Counted from the stretch's first letter, positions 43,253 through 51,481 are shown. The stretch is DNA of 64,000 nucleotides from Paenibacillus_AR mesotrionivorans (GCF_046098205.1 NZ_JBJURJ010000005.1:331687-395686); one strand, 5' to 3'. The notes: generated by a model from the letters alone, not told the origin. Numbers and translations are program-made.

Positions 43253-44164
43253 ATGAAACCTTTATCGGGAAAAGTAGCGTTGGTGGCTGGGGGTACACGG
43301 GGGGCAGGCAGAGGGATAGCCGTGGAGTTGGGTGCAGCTGGCGCAACAGTGTATGTCACCGGGCGCACCACGCGGGCAGGACGTTCGGAATACAACCGGC
43401 CGGAAACCATTGAGGAGACCGCTGAATTGGTGGAACAGGCAGGGGGCAAGGGAATTGCGGTACAGGTGGACCACCTCGATCCCCTTCAGGTACAGGCGCT
43501 GATTGCACGGATAGAACGGGAGCAGGGGCAGCTGGACATATTGGTCAATGATATTTGGGGCGGAGAATATATGGTGGAGTGGAACGTTCCCGTGTGGGAG
43601 CATTCGCTGGAGAAGGGCTTGCGGATGCTGCGGCTGTCCGTGGACACTCATATTATCACAAGCCATTATGCGCTGCCGCTCTTAATCCGCAAGCCGCACG
43701 GCCTGGTTCTGGAGATTACCGACGGCACCCAAGCGTATAATGAGGAGCATTACCGGCTGTCGCTGTTTTATGATTTGGCAAAAACGTCTATTCTGCGGAT
43801 GGCCAAATCCTTGGCCCATGAGCTCGCTCCTTATCAAGGAACGGCGGTATCCGTTTCCCCCGGCTGGCTGCGCTCCGAGATTATGCTGGAGACCTTCGGG
43901 GTAACCGAAGCCAATTGGCGGGAGGCGCTGGTACGGGAGCCGCATTTTGCCATCTCGGAAACCCCGCGTTTTATTGGCCGTGGCATCGCTGCATTGGCCA
44001 GTGATCCGGACGCCGCCCGGTGGAACGGGCAATCCACCTCAAGCGGCGAGCTTGCCCAGGTGTATGGAATCACCGATCTGGACGGCTCCCGGCCGGATGC
44101 CTGGCGTTACATGGTGGAGGTGCAGGACAAGGGCAAACCCGCCAATGCGGAGGGGTATAGGTAA
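43253..44164 (+). CDS. short-chain dehydrogenase/reductase
   Basis: 303 residues. AGGTRGAGRGIA (about 11-22) is the cofactor loop, and the catalytic Tyr-x3-Lys lies in FYDLAKTS. The usual NNAG segment reads VNDIWGGE, a known variant in long SDRs of this type. Substrate unknown. GCGAGGCGG lies upstream of the ATG. It is 101 bases after the isomerase-like gene in the same direction and may share its transcript. Confidence 0.8.
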   Translation: MKPLSGKVALVAGGTRGAGRGIAVELGAAGATVYVTGRTTRAGRSEYNRPETIEETAELVEQAGGKGIAVQVDHLDPLQVQALIARIEREQGQLDILVNDIWGGEYMVEWNVPVWEHSLEKGLRMLRLSVDTHIITSHYALPLLIRKPHGLVLEITDGTQAYNEEHYRLSLFYDLAKTSILRMAKSLAHELAPYQGTAVSVSPGWLRSEIMLETFGVTEANWREALVREPHFAISETPRFIGRGIAALASDPDAARWNGQSTSSGELAQVYGITDLDGSRPDAWRYMVEVQDKGKPANAEGYR

Positions 44165-44202
44165 GGTGCCTTTATGCAGCAAAGCTTCTATGCCATATAT
44201 AC

Positions 44203-44256
44203 AAAATAGACCAAGGGATGCCTTCCTCTGACGGAGAGTTTCACTTGGTCTATTTT
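44203..44256. terminator. bidirectional hairpin between SDR and protease genes
   Basis: AAAATAGACCAAG and CTTGGTCTATTTT form a perfect 13-bp stem with A/T-runs built into the arms. It serves both convergent genes and overlaps the last codons of the protease gene. Confidence 0.7.
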
Positions 44257-44639
44257 CCAAATTCAATTGCCATAGTTTCGAAATCCACTTTGCATTTGGC
44301 TCTCATCATAAAATCTATACCAATAATTCCGTCAAAGCCATAAGGCTCTTGAATCGAACCAAGCTGAATTGGAAAGTCAGTCAGAGCAATATGCTCAATA
44401 CATAGGTCAGAGATCTGTTGCTCATAGCATATTTCACTTGTCCCTCCAACCCCATACATTCGCTTGGCTTGTCCATTTATAAAATCAATGTAGATCCCTA
44501 TTACAGCTAACGCATCGGTATCAAAAACAGTTGCCGCACAGCCTGTATCGAATAGAACATTGGATAAAACGATGGATTGATTATAATGGGTTAAGGTCAA
44601 AGAAACGATTGGCAAACCATGCTCAACTTGTAATTTCAT
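44250..44639 (-). CDS. retropepsin-like aspartic protease
   Basis: 129 residues, a single pepsin-like half. The catalytic motif is FDTGCAATVF (Asp about 31), and the flap-side partner motif is DGIIGIDFM near the C-terminus, as in clan AA retropepsin-like proteins that act as homodimers. There is no signal peptide or membrane helix, so it should be cytosolic. It overlaps the upstream 87-residue gene by four bases, indicating a linked pair. Confidence 0.75.
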   Translation of the reverse strand: MKLQVEHGLPIVSLTLTHYNQSIVLSNVLFDTGCAATVFDTDALAVIGIYIDFINGQAKRMYGVGGTSEICYEQQISDLCIEHIALTDFPIQLGSIQEPYGFDGIIGIDFMMRAKCKVDFETMAIEFGK

Positions 44640-44896
44640 GTCCTCTGCCGTACTCCTGAGAAAAATTCCTCTACAACCTCCACGTTGTTTCTACTCGTAT
44701 GGAATACATACAATTCGCGTGCGGGATTGAGCTTATGCAGCTCTTTATAGCCGCTCCACGCTTCTTGCGGATTATCATAGTCTTGAATGATCGCCATATC
44801 CTCTAATTGACGTATACGGTTATGGGAACTCACTTTAATCGCTTCTACCAGCACAAAACGGCCTGGATGCAACTCCGTAATCTCTCCCCATTTCAT
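44636..44896 (-). CDS. small protein paired with the retropepsin-like protease, unknown function
   Basis: 86 residues, charged, with a C-terminal FHTSRNNVEVVEEFF segment and a central GYKELHKLNPARELYVFHT stretch. No membrane helix. I do not recognise a family with a known role. It overlaps the protease gene by four bases (ATGA) and may be its partner or substrate. I chose the ATG (MKWGEI) after GGGGTG; an in-frame GTG lies three codons upstream. Confidence 0.6.
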   Translation of the reverse strand: MKWGEITELHPGRFVLVEAIKVSSHNRIRQLEDMAIIQDYDNPQEAWSGYKELHKLNPARELYVFHTSRNNVEVVEEFFSGVRQRT

Positions 44897-45025
44897 CGGC
44901 TTCACCCCGCTTGGTTTTTCATAGTTGTATTATAACATAGTTAATATTGCAATTTTAAATCTACCGATATTGGATTATCATTACAAGTAAATGAGTATAG
45001 TCTGAAAAAGGCTTGGAGGAGTTTT

Positions 45026-45679
45026 ATGAAGGTGATCATTTTCGGGGCGACCGGCATGGTTGGCCAGAGTGCATTACGCGAGTGTTTATTGGACGATGGG
45101 GTGGAGCAGGTTCTTACTCTGGGCCGCAGCAGCACAGGAAAGCAGCATCCGAAATTACGGGAGATTTTGCTTCCGGATTTGAAGGAGCTGTCACGGGTTG
45201 AACAAGATTTGACCGGTTTTGATGCCTGTTTTTTCTGTTTGGGAGTGTCTGCCGCGGGGTTGAAGGAGGAGGAATACCGGAAAATCACCTACGACCTCAC
45301 CCTTTCGGTTGCGGAGGTACTGGCCAAATTAAACGCGGATATGACGTTTATTTATGTTACGGGAAGCGGGACAGACAGCACTGAGAAGGGACGGTCCATG
45401 TGGGCGAGGATAAAAGGGGAAACTGAAAATGCGCTGCTGCGTTTGCCCTTTAAACAGGCCTATATGTTCAGGCCAGGAGGCATCATTCCCTTGTATGGCG
45501 TGAAATCGAAAACCAGGCTGTACCAGACCATGTATGATCTGCTTAAGCCATTAAACCGTTTACTCCTAAAATCCAGTTTGTTCATCACATCGGAGCAGCT
45601 GGGGAAGGCGATGATTATCGTGACCCAAAACGGGTTTGCCAAGCCTATTTTGGAAAGTAAGGATCTGAAGCAGCTTTAA
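45026..45679 (+). CDS. NAD(P)-binding epimerase/dehydratase-like protein
   Basis: 217 residues, atypical SDR with the dinucleotide loop GATGMVGQSAL (about 7-17) and FIYVTGSGTDS in the active-site region. It resembles small NAD(P)-binding proteins of the YwnB or HTATIP2 kind, whose substrates are mostly unknown. GGAGGAG precedes the ATG. It stands alone. Confidence 0.75.
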   Translation: MKVIIFGATGMVGQSALRECLLDDGVEQVLTLGRSSTGKQHPKLREILLPDLKELSRVEQDLTGFDACFFCLGVSAAGLKEEEYRKITYDLTLSVAEVLAKLNADMTFIYVTGSGTDSTEKGRSMWARIKGETENALLRLPFKQAYMFRPGGIIPLYGVKSKTRLYQTMYDLLKPLNRLLLKSSLFITSEQLGKAMIIVTQNGFAKPILESKDLKQL

Positions 45680-45741
45680 TTTGAATAGTACAATCGCCTC
45701 CTCTCATACCTTGTGAAGATAAAGCTCGTGGGGGTGGCATT

Positions 45742-45957
45742 ATGGAACGGATTCATCAGCCCAAGGTGATCTTCATTGCCATAGAAAAATCGACGCTGCA
45801 AAAGATCCTGCTCATCGATATCATCATCGGGTCAGGGCTGTATGTTATCATTAAAATCATTTCCTCCAGTCTGCTCATTGCAACCATTGGCAGCATGGCG
45901 GGCACCGAAGGAATCAAAACCATTCAGCGCCCCGCTTCTGGCGGAAAGAGAAAATGA
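45742..45957 (+). CDS. small hydrophobic protein, unknown function
   Basis: 71 residues with an N-terminal polar part, a hydrophobic middle of about 35 residues rich in Ile and Leu that could form one long or two short membrane helices, and a basic C-terminus (RPASGGKRK). A GGGGGTGG run precedes the ATG. I recognise no family. Confidence 0.5.
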   Translation: MERIHQPKVIFIAIEKSTLQKILLIDIIIGSGLYVIIKIISSSLLIATIGSMAGTEGIKTIQRPASGGKRK

Positions 45958-45966
45958 ATCCGAAGC

Positions 45967-46151
45967 CATCCGGACAGAGGATCCGCTATTCCACGTAAAA
46001 TCAGCGTTTTTCTGATCATACGGACTGAGGATCCTCTATTTGACCAAAAAGGTCCAATTTCAACGACGATTTGAAGCAATAGCGCATCCTGTGTCCGTGA
46101 AAACTTCAAAACCGCTTGAATTGGCAAAATAACGGAACCACAGTCCGTTAC
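45967..46151. repeat. 185-bp intergenic element, copy B
   Basis: Four 24-nt units start at 45967, 46017, 46078 and 46128, offsets 0, 50, 111 and 161 as in the other copies. The units share the pattern CGGAC...GGAT...CTATT or its reverse; the last contains TAACGGA-ACCACAG-TCCGTTA, a perfect 7-bp palindrome. Additional short stems lie in the spacers (ATCAG/CTGAT, TTCAA/TTGAA, GACC/GGTC). The unit sequences differ clearly from copies A and C, so the geometry is kept while sequence changes. Confidence 0.8.
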
Positions 46152-46237
46152 TCCCAACCTCTCCCCGCTCCTCTTTCCTCTTTCCTCTAGCCTCTCTCCC
46201 CGCACCCCTCTCTACTATCCATCCCCTCTCGCTTCCC
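46151..46237. other. polypyrimidine/polypurine tract
   Basis: About 87 bases almost entirely C and T on the plus strand, with repeated CTCTTTCCTC and CCTCTCTCCCC. It lies between copy B of the repeat element and the end of the P1B-4 ATPase gene. Such tracts can adopt triplex structures; no gene is seen in it. Confidence 0.7.
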
Positions 46238-46264
46238 AGCAGCACCGCCTCTAACGCCCTACCT

Positions 46265-48169
46265 TCACCGCAGCAGCCGCAATCCGCTCAGAATCACCAG
46301 CAGGGTGCTGCCCTCATGGCCTACGACCCCGAAGGGCAGATTGATGCCGCCGAAAAAGTTGGACACCACCAGCACCAGTACCACACCGATGGCGAACGCC
46401 AGATTTTGCTTGATCACCCGAGCTGTTCGGCGGCCAAGGGAAATGGCATAGGAGATTTTGGACAGGTCATCAGCCATCAGGACCACATTCGCTGTTTCCA
46501 ACGCCACATCCGTTCCCGCAGCACCCATGGCGATGCCCACCGAGGATACGGCCAAGGCCGGAGCATCATTCACGCCATCCCCGATCATGGCCACCTTTCC
46601 GTTCACGGACAGTTGTTTGACAATAGCTACTTTATCCTCCGGCAGACAATCCGCGTAGACCTGATCGACTCCGAGCTGCCTGCCGATGGCTAGGGCCGTT
46701 GCCTCCCGGTCCCCCGTCAGCATCACCACCTGCATCCCCATCTGCTTTAATGCCGCTACCGCAGCTTTGGCACCTGGCCGCACTACGTCCTGAATGGCCA
46801 GGATACCAACCAACAGCTGATCTGCCTCCACATAAAGAACGGTTTTCCCTTCACTCTCCAGCCGTTTGGCAATACTCACCTCCAGCTCGGTAAGCACCGG
46901 GTTATGCATGAGTCCGATTTTGCCCACCTTGCACATAACGCCGTTCACACTGCCCCTTACCCCAACACCTGGAATGGCGGTTAACGCTTGCGCAGTCTCC
47001 AGCACCACGCCCCTATCCTTGGCTTGCTGGACAATCACCTTGGCAATGGGATGTTCGGACAGGTTCTCAATAGATGCTGTCAGCCTAAGAAGGGCTTCCT
47101 CCGTGTAATCCAGCAAGGGCACAATATCGGTCAGCTTGGGCTTCCCTTCCGTCAACGTGCCTGTTTTGTCAAAAGCCACCGTATTCACATGCCCGATATG
47201 CTCCAGATGGACACCGCCCTTAAACAGCACACCCTTCCGGGCGGCATTGGAGATTCCCGACAGAATGGCGGGCATAATAGACGAAACCAGGGCGCATGGC
47301 GAAGCGACTACCAGGAAGATCATCGCCCGGTAGATGGTTTTATCCCAATCCCAGCCCAGGATGAAGGGCGGCAGGGTCATCAGCAATGCTGCGGCTGCAA
47401 CAACGATTTTGGCGTAAATGCCCTCGAACCGTTCCACAAACAATTGACTGGGGGGCATTTCATTTTTGGCTTCCTGCACCATATGTATAATCCGGGACAG
47501 CAGTGTTTCCTCTGCCGGCTTGGAGACCTGAATCTTCAGCGCTCCCTGGCCATTGATGGTCCCCGCAAAAACCTCGTCCTCCGCCAGCTTGTCTACAGGA
47601 ATGGACTCTCCGGTAATGGAGGCTTGGTCTACGGCGGACTGTCCCTCCACCACGTGACCGTCTGACGGAACCCGCTCCCCGGGACGCACCAGCACCACAT
47701 CCCCCGGTTGAAGCCTCTCCACCTTCACCCTCCGCTCAGCTCCCCCGTCCAGAACCACCGCTTCCTCAGGCCGCAGCTTCATAATGGATTGGATATCCTG
47801 GTTGGTCTTCTCCATGGTGAAGTCCTCCAGCGTGCCGCTTAAGCAGAAGATGAAGATCAGGATAGCTCCATCCATCCAATAGCCGATGCTGGCCGCCCCC
47901 ACTGCAGCCACAACCATTAGAAGATCCACATCCAGGTCCTTTTCCTTGAACAGGGTTTCCAGTCCTTCGATAGCCTTACGGTGTCCGCCAATCCCATACG
48001 CCAGCACATACAATGCCACTTCCGCCCCGGACCACCCGTTTCGCCCCATGAACCAGGCCAGAATAATGAACAGCAAACACAGAATGGTGATTACAATCGA
48101 GCCGTATGTTTCCCAAAAGGTACGGAATAAGTCCCGTTTTGCCCTGTCCGGGCCAGCAGTATACTCCAT
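46265..48169 (-). CDS. P1B-4-type heavy-metal ATPase (Fe(II)/Co(II) exporter-like)
   Basis: 634 residues with no N-terminal metal-binding domain. The membrane metal motif is SPCAL rather than CPC, and the C-terminal helix has VGHEGSTLLV; SPC with HEG(G/S)T defines the P1B-4 group, which exports Fe(II) (PfeT) or Co(II) (CoaT). DKTGTLTEGKP and GDGVNDAPALAV are the catalytic motifs. I chose the ATG starting MEYTAGPD; a GTG lies three codons upstream. Its promoter contains the palindrome that also precedes the csoR gene and a Fur/PerR-like sequence. Confidence 0.85.
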   Translation of the reverse strand: MEYTAGPDRAKRDLFRTFWETYGSIVITILCLLFIILAWFMGRNGWSGAEVALYVLAYGIGGHRKAIEGLETLFKEKDLDVDLLMVVAAVGAASIGYWMDGAILIFIFCLSGTLEDFTMEKTNQDIQSIMKLRPEEAVVLDGGAERRVKVERLQPGDVVLVRPGERVPSDGHVVEGQSAVDQASITGESIPVDKLAEDEVFAGTINGQGALKIQVSKPAEETLLSRIIHMVQEAKNEMPPSQLFVERFEGIYAKIVVAAAALLMTLPPFILGWDWDKTIYRAMIFLVVASPCALVSSIMPAILSGISNAARKGVLFKGGVHLEHIGHVNTVAFDKTGTLTEGKPKLTDIVPLLDYTEEALLRLTASIENLSEHPIAKVIVQQAKDRGVVLETAQALTAIPGVGVRGSVNGVMCKVGKIGLMHNPVLTELEVSIAKRLESEGKTVLYVEADQLLVGILAIQDVVRPGAKAAVAALKQMGMQVVMLTGDREATALAIGRQLGVDQVYADCLPEDKVAIVKQLSVNGKVAMIGDGVNDAPALAVSSVGIAMGAAGTDVALETANVVLMADDLSKISYAISLGRRTARVIKQNLAFAIGVVLVLVVSNFFGGINLPFGVVGHEGSTLLVILSGLRLLR

Positions 48170-48193
48170 GGTTCCCACATCTCCCTTATCACA

Positions 48194-48240
48194 TATACGG
48201 TATACCCCTATATGGTATGGTCAATGATAACGATTGTCAA
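48194..48240 (-). promoter_or_regulatory. promoter of the P1B-4 ATPase with CsoR-like and Fur/PerR-like sites
   Basis: On the minus strand TTGACA, 17 bases, then TACCAT. The -35 lies in TGATAACGATTGTCA (plus reading), 12 of 14 defined positions of the Fur consensus. The -10 and start lie in TATACGGTATACCCC with a TATGGTAT arm, like CsoR operators. TATACGGTATA recurs in the csoR promoter. Confidence 0.6.
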
Positions 48241-48251
48241 TGGCCCAAAAA

Positions 48252-48288
48252 TGAAAAAATCTTGACAGCAGTCAGTGCCGTCAAGATT
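48252..48288 (-). terminator. terminator of the csoR transcript
   Basis: AATCTTGAC and GTCAAGATT form a stem of nine pairs with an inner GC pairing, followed on the minus strand by TTTTTTCATTTTT. Confidence 0.75.
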
Positions 48289-48311
48289 CGTGGGTTATAC
48301 CATTATTAGTT

Positions 48312-49238
48312 TCAGTCCAGCCGCCCGAAAGCCCGTAAAAACAGCAGCTTCTCAAGCGCTATTTCCGCCTTCCACCAGTTTTCGCTGACAGCAAATTCAC
48401 GTTCATAGCCGGCCCAGCTCCAGTTCAGGCTCCAAATCCCTTCCGGGTTCCGGTTGGCAAGCACATAGTCCAGTTCCTTTTCCACAATTGCAGCATTGTC
48501 TGCATAACCCAGACCTGCCGGACAATGGATAAATGCCGATGGTTTGCAGGCATATCCGCTCCAGTCTCCGGCATCCCGTTCCAGCAGAGCGGTAATCCGC
48601 CGCGCGGCAGCTGCCTTCATCTCATCATAAGCGAATTGCTCCTGCAGCCCGGCCAAAAAGATATACTCAAGCAAGGTAACTACACATTTGAGCGGATGCA
48701 TCTCCAGATCCATCTCCTGCAAAAAAAGCTCCTCCAGCTCCTTGGCGGTTCTGACCCCGCTTGCATATAACAAGCTGTTCCTGTCAGCATACTGCAGAAT
48801 AAAGCCGGCCAGAATGGCAGTCGGATTAAATCTGCTGCGGGCTGTGCTGTCCGAAGCCGTATTCCACCAGGGCGCATGGGGATATTCATTGTTGGTGGCA
48901 ATCACATTCCGCCAGGTGTTGCCATCCTTTTCGGCTCCGCCGTCCAGAAATCTCAGGATCCCCTGAATAACCGGGTGGCCCCGGTCCTCTATATGAAGCT
49001 CCAGCAGTATCTCAGCTGCGGTTGCTGTCTGAATGGGCGAAGAATTGGGATTCCAGGAATCCGCCTCCAGGGCATGCCCGAACCCGCCGTCCTCATTCTG
49101 ATAAGCAGCCAGTGCCGCCAGCACAGCAGCCTGTCCGCCATTCTCGAAGTGATACTGCCATCTTGCCAGATCAAGCGGGCGGGCGTTACGGTAAAACCAG
49201 TTTTGTATAGCTTGGAAATCCTCCCGTGCAAGCTTCAT
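48312..49238 (-). CDS. terpenoid-cyclase/prenyltransferase-fold protein
   Basis: 308 residues. The repeated segment YQNEDGGFGHALEAD (about 44-58) and similar helical repeats are those of the alpha/alpha-toroid of prenyltransferases and terpene cyclases. No catalytic role has been assigned to most such single-domain bacterial proteins, and I do not assign one. AAAGGAG precedes the ATG by seven bases. It lies 40 bases after csoR and before a terminator, so it is the second gene of the csoR transcript. Confidence 0.65.
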   Translation of the reverse strand: MKLAREDFQAIQNWFYRNARPLDLARWQYHFENGGQAAVLAALAAYQNEDGGFGHALEADSWNPNSSPIQTATAAEILLELHIEDRGHPVIQGILRFLDGGAEKDGNTWRNVIATNNEYPHAPWWNTASDSTARSRFNPTAILAGFILQYADRNSLLYASGVRTAKELEELFLQEMDLEMHPLKCVVTLLEYIFLAGLQEQFAYDEMKAAAARRITALLERDAGDWSGYACKPSAFIHCPAGLGYADNAAIVEKELDYVLANRNPEGIWSLNWSWAGYEREFAVSENWWKAEIALEKLLFLRAFGRLD

Positions 49239-49278
49239 CCTGATTCTCCTTTTATCCAAAAAAAATGATGGACCTGTC

Positions 49279-49554
49279 TTACCCCATCCGTGAAAAATGC
49301 TCCACCGCTTTGGCAAAATCGGCAATGGTTTTTTCCGCATCTCCATGCTCAATGCCTTCACGGACACAATGCTGCAGATGCCCCTCAAGAATCACCTGGC
49401 CCACCTTGTGCAAAGCCGCTTTGGCCGCATTAATCTGCACCAGAATCTCCTCGCAGGGAACGTCCTTTCCCGCCATATCCGAGATGCCCCGCACCTGTCC
49501 TTCGATCCGCTTAAGCCTTGCCTGCACCTTGGTTACATCCATGCATTGTTTCAT
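49279..49554 (-). CDS. csoR: CsoR-family metal-sensing repressor
   Basis: 91 residues, all-helical DUF156 family. The Cys-His-Cys metal ligands of copper sensor CsoR are in place: Cys34 in DVPCEE, and His59 and Cys63 in EGHLQHC. RcnR-type nickel sensors would have a different ligand set. It starts with MKQCMDVTKVQ after GGAG about nine bases away. It should repress its own gene and the P1B-4 ATPase at the shared TATACGGTATA palindrome, releasing DNA on metal binding. Copper by ligand set; the ATPase suggests iron or cobalt. Confidence 0.85.
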   Translation of the reverse strand: MKQCMDVTKVQARLKRIEGQVRGISDMAGKDVPCEEILVQINAAKAALHKVGQVILEGHLQHCVREGIEHGDAEKTIADFAKAVEHFSRMG

Positions 49555-49593
49555 CTTAAACTCTCCATTCCTCTTGATCACGCTCTCGTTATC

Positions 49594-49626
49594 TATACGG
49601 TATATGAACGGAGAAGCCTCTGTCAA
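49594..49626 (-). promoter_or_regulatory. csoR promoter with the shared palindrome
   Basis: On the minus strand TTGACA, then a -10 inside TATACCGTATA, whose plus reading TATACGGTATA also occurs at the P1B-4 ATPase promoter. Both promoters have the palindrome at the -10, fitting repression by one protein. Confidence 0.6.
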
Positions 49627-49859
49627 TCTTCCGCTTCCTTGCGCTGCTGTCTTTTGATAGAGAACACAACTGCAATTATCATGGAGCTGAGGAACGTGGC
49701 CAATGGCACGTAATACAAAAAAACCGGCATAAAGATATTTTTGGTATCCACGCCGGTGATATGATTTTGCTCCACGATGTATTGCCCGACCACTCCGCCG
49801 ATGACGGAATAAACCAGGAACAGCCCAATAAAACTGATGATAAACACCAGACATCCCAT
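49623..49859 (-). CDS. small two-helix membrane protein, unknown function
   Basis: 78 residues with two predicted membrane helices (about 3-24 and 45-67) and a charged C-terminal tail (KRQQRKEAED). GGAGG lies ten bases before the ATG. It lies between the CueP-like lipoprotein gene and csoR in the same direction and may be part of the metal cluster. I recognise no family. Confidence 0.5.
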   Translation of the reverse strand: MGCLVFIISFIGLFLVYSVIGGVVGQYIVEQNHITGVDTKNIFMPVFLYYVPLATFLSSMIIAVVFSIKRQQRKEAED

Positions 49860-49905
49860 AACAGCTATTCCTCCCGGCCAGGCCGATCTCTATGGACTTT
49901 CGGTT

Positions 49906-50430
49906 TTAGGACAACTTCATGGTGGTAACACAGGTACGGTCGTTTTCGTTGGTGGTCAAAAGCTCCTCCGAGGATTTCCCGTCATAATCCACCTTGACCT
50001 TCACCTTTTCTCCCCGCGGCACCCATAGGTCCAGGAAACCGTTCTGGTAGGTTTGCACTTCCTTATCCACCAGCACCTTGCCGGAAGCATCCTTCACATT
50101 GACATGCACGGTTTTGTTGGCCAGTTCACCCTTGCAGGTAGCCAGATTGTGGTTATAGCAGTTATGCGTATGCTCCACAAATGGAGCGATGGAGAGATAA
50201 AACTCATCCTTGGGCATGGGATAGGTTGTTTGGGAACCGTCATTCTCTACAACCACAAGCTCAGACGTTTTGGCGGATACGGACTTGGCCGTCCGTTTGG
50301 CTGAACTGAATTCCTCTATCATTTGTTTGGTCTTTTCGCCGTTGGGAGAAGCCGGAGCAGCAGCCGGGTCACTCTTCCCAGAGCATGCCGCCGCAAATAC
50401 GAGAACGAGCAATATTAAACTTTTTTTCAA
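49906..50430 (-). CDS. CueP-like copper-binding lipoprotein
   Basis: 174 residues. The lipobox VFAAAC after a hydrophobic signal marks a lipoprotein. Three further cysteines have the spacing C-x7-C-x67-C (in HNCYNHNLATC and DRTC), the same 8 and 76 residue intervals as Cys96, Cys104 and Cys172 of CueP, which bind copper. The segment FLDLWVPRGEKVKV also fits that family. The TTG start (LKKSLILL) lies six bases after AAAGGTGG. Near csoR, it likely buffers copper outside the membrane. Confidence 0.75.
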   Translation of the reverse strand: MKKSLILLVLVFAAACSGKSDPAAAPASPNGEKTKQMIEEFSSAKRTAKSVSAKTSELVVVENDGSQTTYPMPKDEFYLSIAPFVEHTHNCYNHNLATCKGELANKTVHVNVKDASGKVLVDKEVQTYQNGFLDLWVPRGEKVKVKVDYDGKSSEELLTTNENDRTCVTTMKLS

Positions 50431-50501
50431 AGGGAACCACCTTTCCAATACCAATATTCTACTCATTTATAGTACAGCCGTTAATGAGCCGCAGCAAGCC
50501 T

Positions 50502-51293
50502 TCAAATCCGGTCCATCGGATATGCAAATTCATAACTCTTGGCTGCCGCCCATGCAAAAATCCGGTCCAGCTTCGTTTCCATATCCGCATTCCAGCACTG
50601 CTCATGGGTGAACAACACCAGCGTTTGCAGCTTTCCGGCATAAGCCGGGTCTCCAGCCCAAGCTGACAGGTCTGCAGCCGGATCGGACCAGTTTTCCAGC
50701 CGCGGCATGGTTTTGATAAAATATAACGCTTCCTTCTCATCATAATAAATGCCTTCTTGCTTCAACGCTTCACGCTGGGCCTCATCCAGATACATATCCA
50801 CTTTCCTGCCGTCGTCACTGGCCAGAAAACCTTTGGCCCCCGGCGTGCTGTCCCGCCACACCCTGACGTTAGCCAAGTTGCCCGAGTTATAATGTGTCCT
50901 TCCCAAGGTATCGATATTGCTGTCCGTTGCAAAGGACCGGAAAGCCGCCATGGTGTTCCGGTAGTGGGAGCGGGCTTCCTCCTCCGGGCATTCATTATAA
51001 TTGTCCTGCCTGGTGTTGGCATGGAAGGCCAGCCGCAGCCAGTGGGCATGAGCGGCAAACTCCTCCTTAAACCGTGTTGTCATCTGCCCTAAATTCCAGG
51101 TAGCCGGCTCATCGGAATAGAAGCAGTTGAAGGTAACCACTGCCCCGTACCGGTCATGGAATGCCTTCAGGCACGCCAGCCGCGGATGGTCAAAGATGGA
51201 GGAGGATGTTTCCGCTTGGCTGTCGATTTCCCGCAGCCACAGATACACATCGTCGATGGAAAAATGAACATATGGATTGTCTCTGCTGATCAA
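50502..51293 (-). CDS. NodB-fold polysaccharide-deacetylase-like protein, unknown function
   Basis: 263 residues. An Asp-Asp pair in SIDDVYLWL near the N-terminus, His in LRLAFHANT and a terminal LFTHEQ resemble the metal and catalytic motifs of carbohydrate-esterase 4-like folds. There is no signal peptide. The exact family is not recognised and activity is uncertain. No clear neighbours in function. Confidence 0.5.
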   Translation of the reverse strand: MISRDNPYVHFSIDDVYLWLREIDSQAETSSSIFDHPRLACLKAFHDRYGAVVTFNCFYSDEPATWNLGQMTTRFKEEFAAHAHWLRLAFHANTRQDNYNECPEEEARSHYRNTMAAFRSFATDSNIDTLGRTHYNSGNLANVRVWRDSTPGAKGFLASDDGRKVDMYLDEAQREALKQEGIYYDEKEALYFIKTMPRLENWSDPAADLSAWAGDPAYAGKLQTLVLFTHEQCWNADMETKLDRIFAWAAAKSYEFAYPMDRI

Positions 51294-51392
51294 AAGCTCT
51301 CAGATCCTTTCTCAACCTTCACAAAATAATCGTCATCCATCATAAGTTTCTTGTTCAGCGGCTGATATCCTTTTTTTGAGCAAGGAATTTAT

Positions 51393-51481
51393 TAGGGCGT
51401 GTCTGAAAACTCCGAGGGGAGCAGATTTTAGCGAATTTCGGCGATGAAAGATGCCTTCAACGAGTTTTCAGACACGGCCTA
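51393..51481. mobile_element. MITE-like palindromic element
   Basis: TAGGGCGTGTCTGAAAACTC at the left is matched in inverted orientation at the right by GAGTTTTCAGACACGGCCTA, 19 of 20 positions, around an inner 49 bases. The outermost TAG bases of the right arm, read on the minus strand, are the stop codon of the YcaQ-like gene. No transposase is present, so it would be mobilised in trans. The termini resemble those of insertion sequences. Confidence 0.6.

Noticed and set aside
48225..48239. Stand-alone Fur box as a separate feature
   Set aside because: It matches the Fur/PerR consensus at most positions but also contains the -35 TTGACA, which could account for much of the match; kept only as a remark on the promoter.
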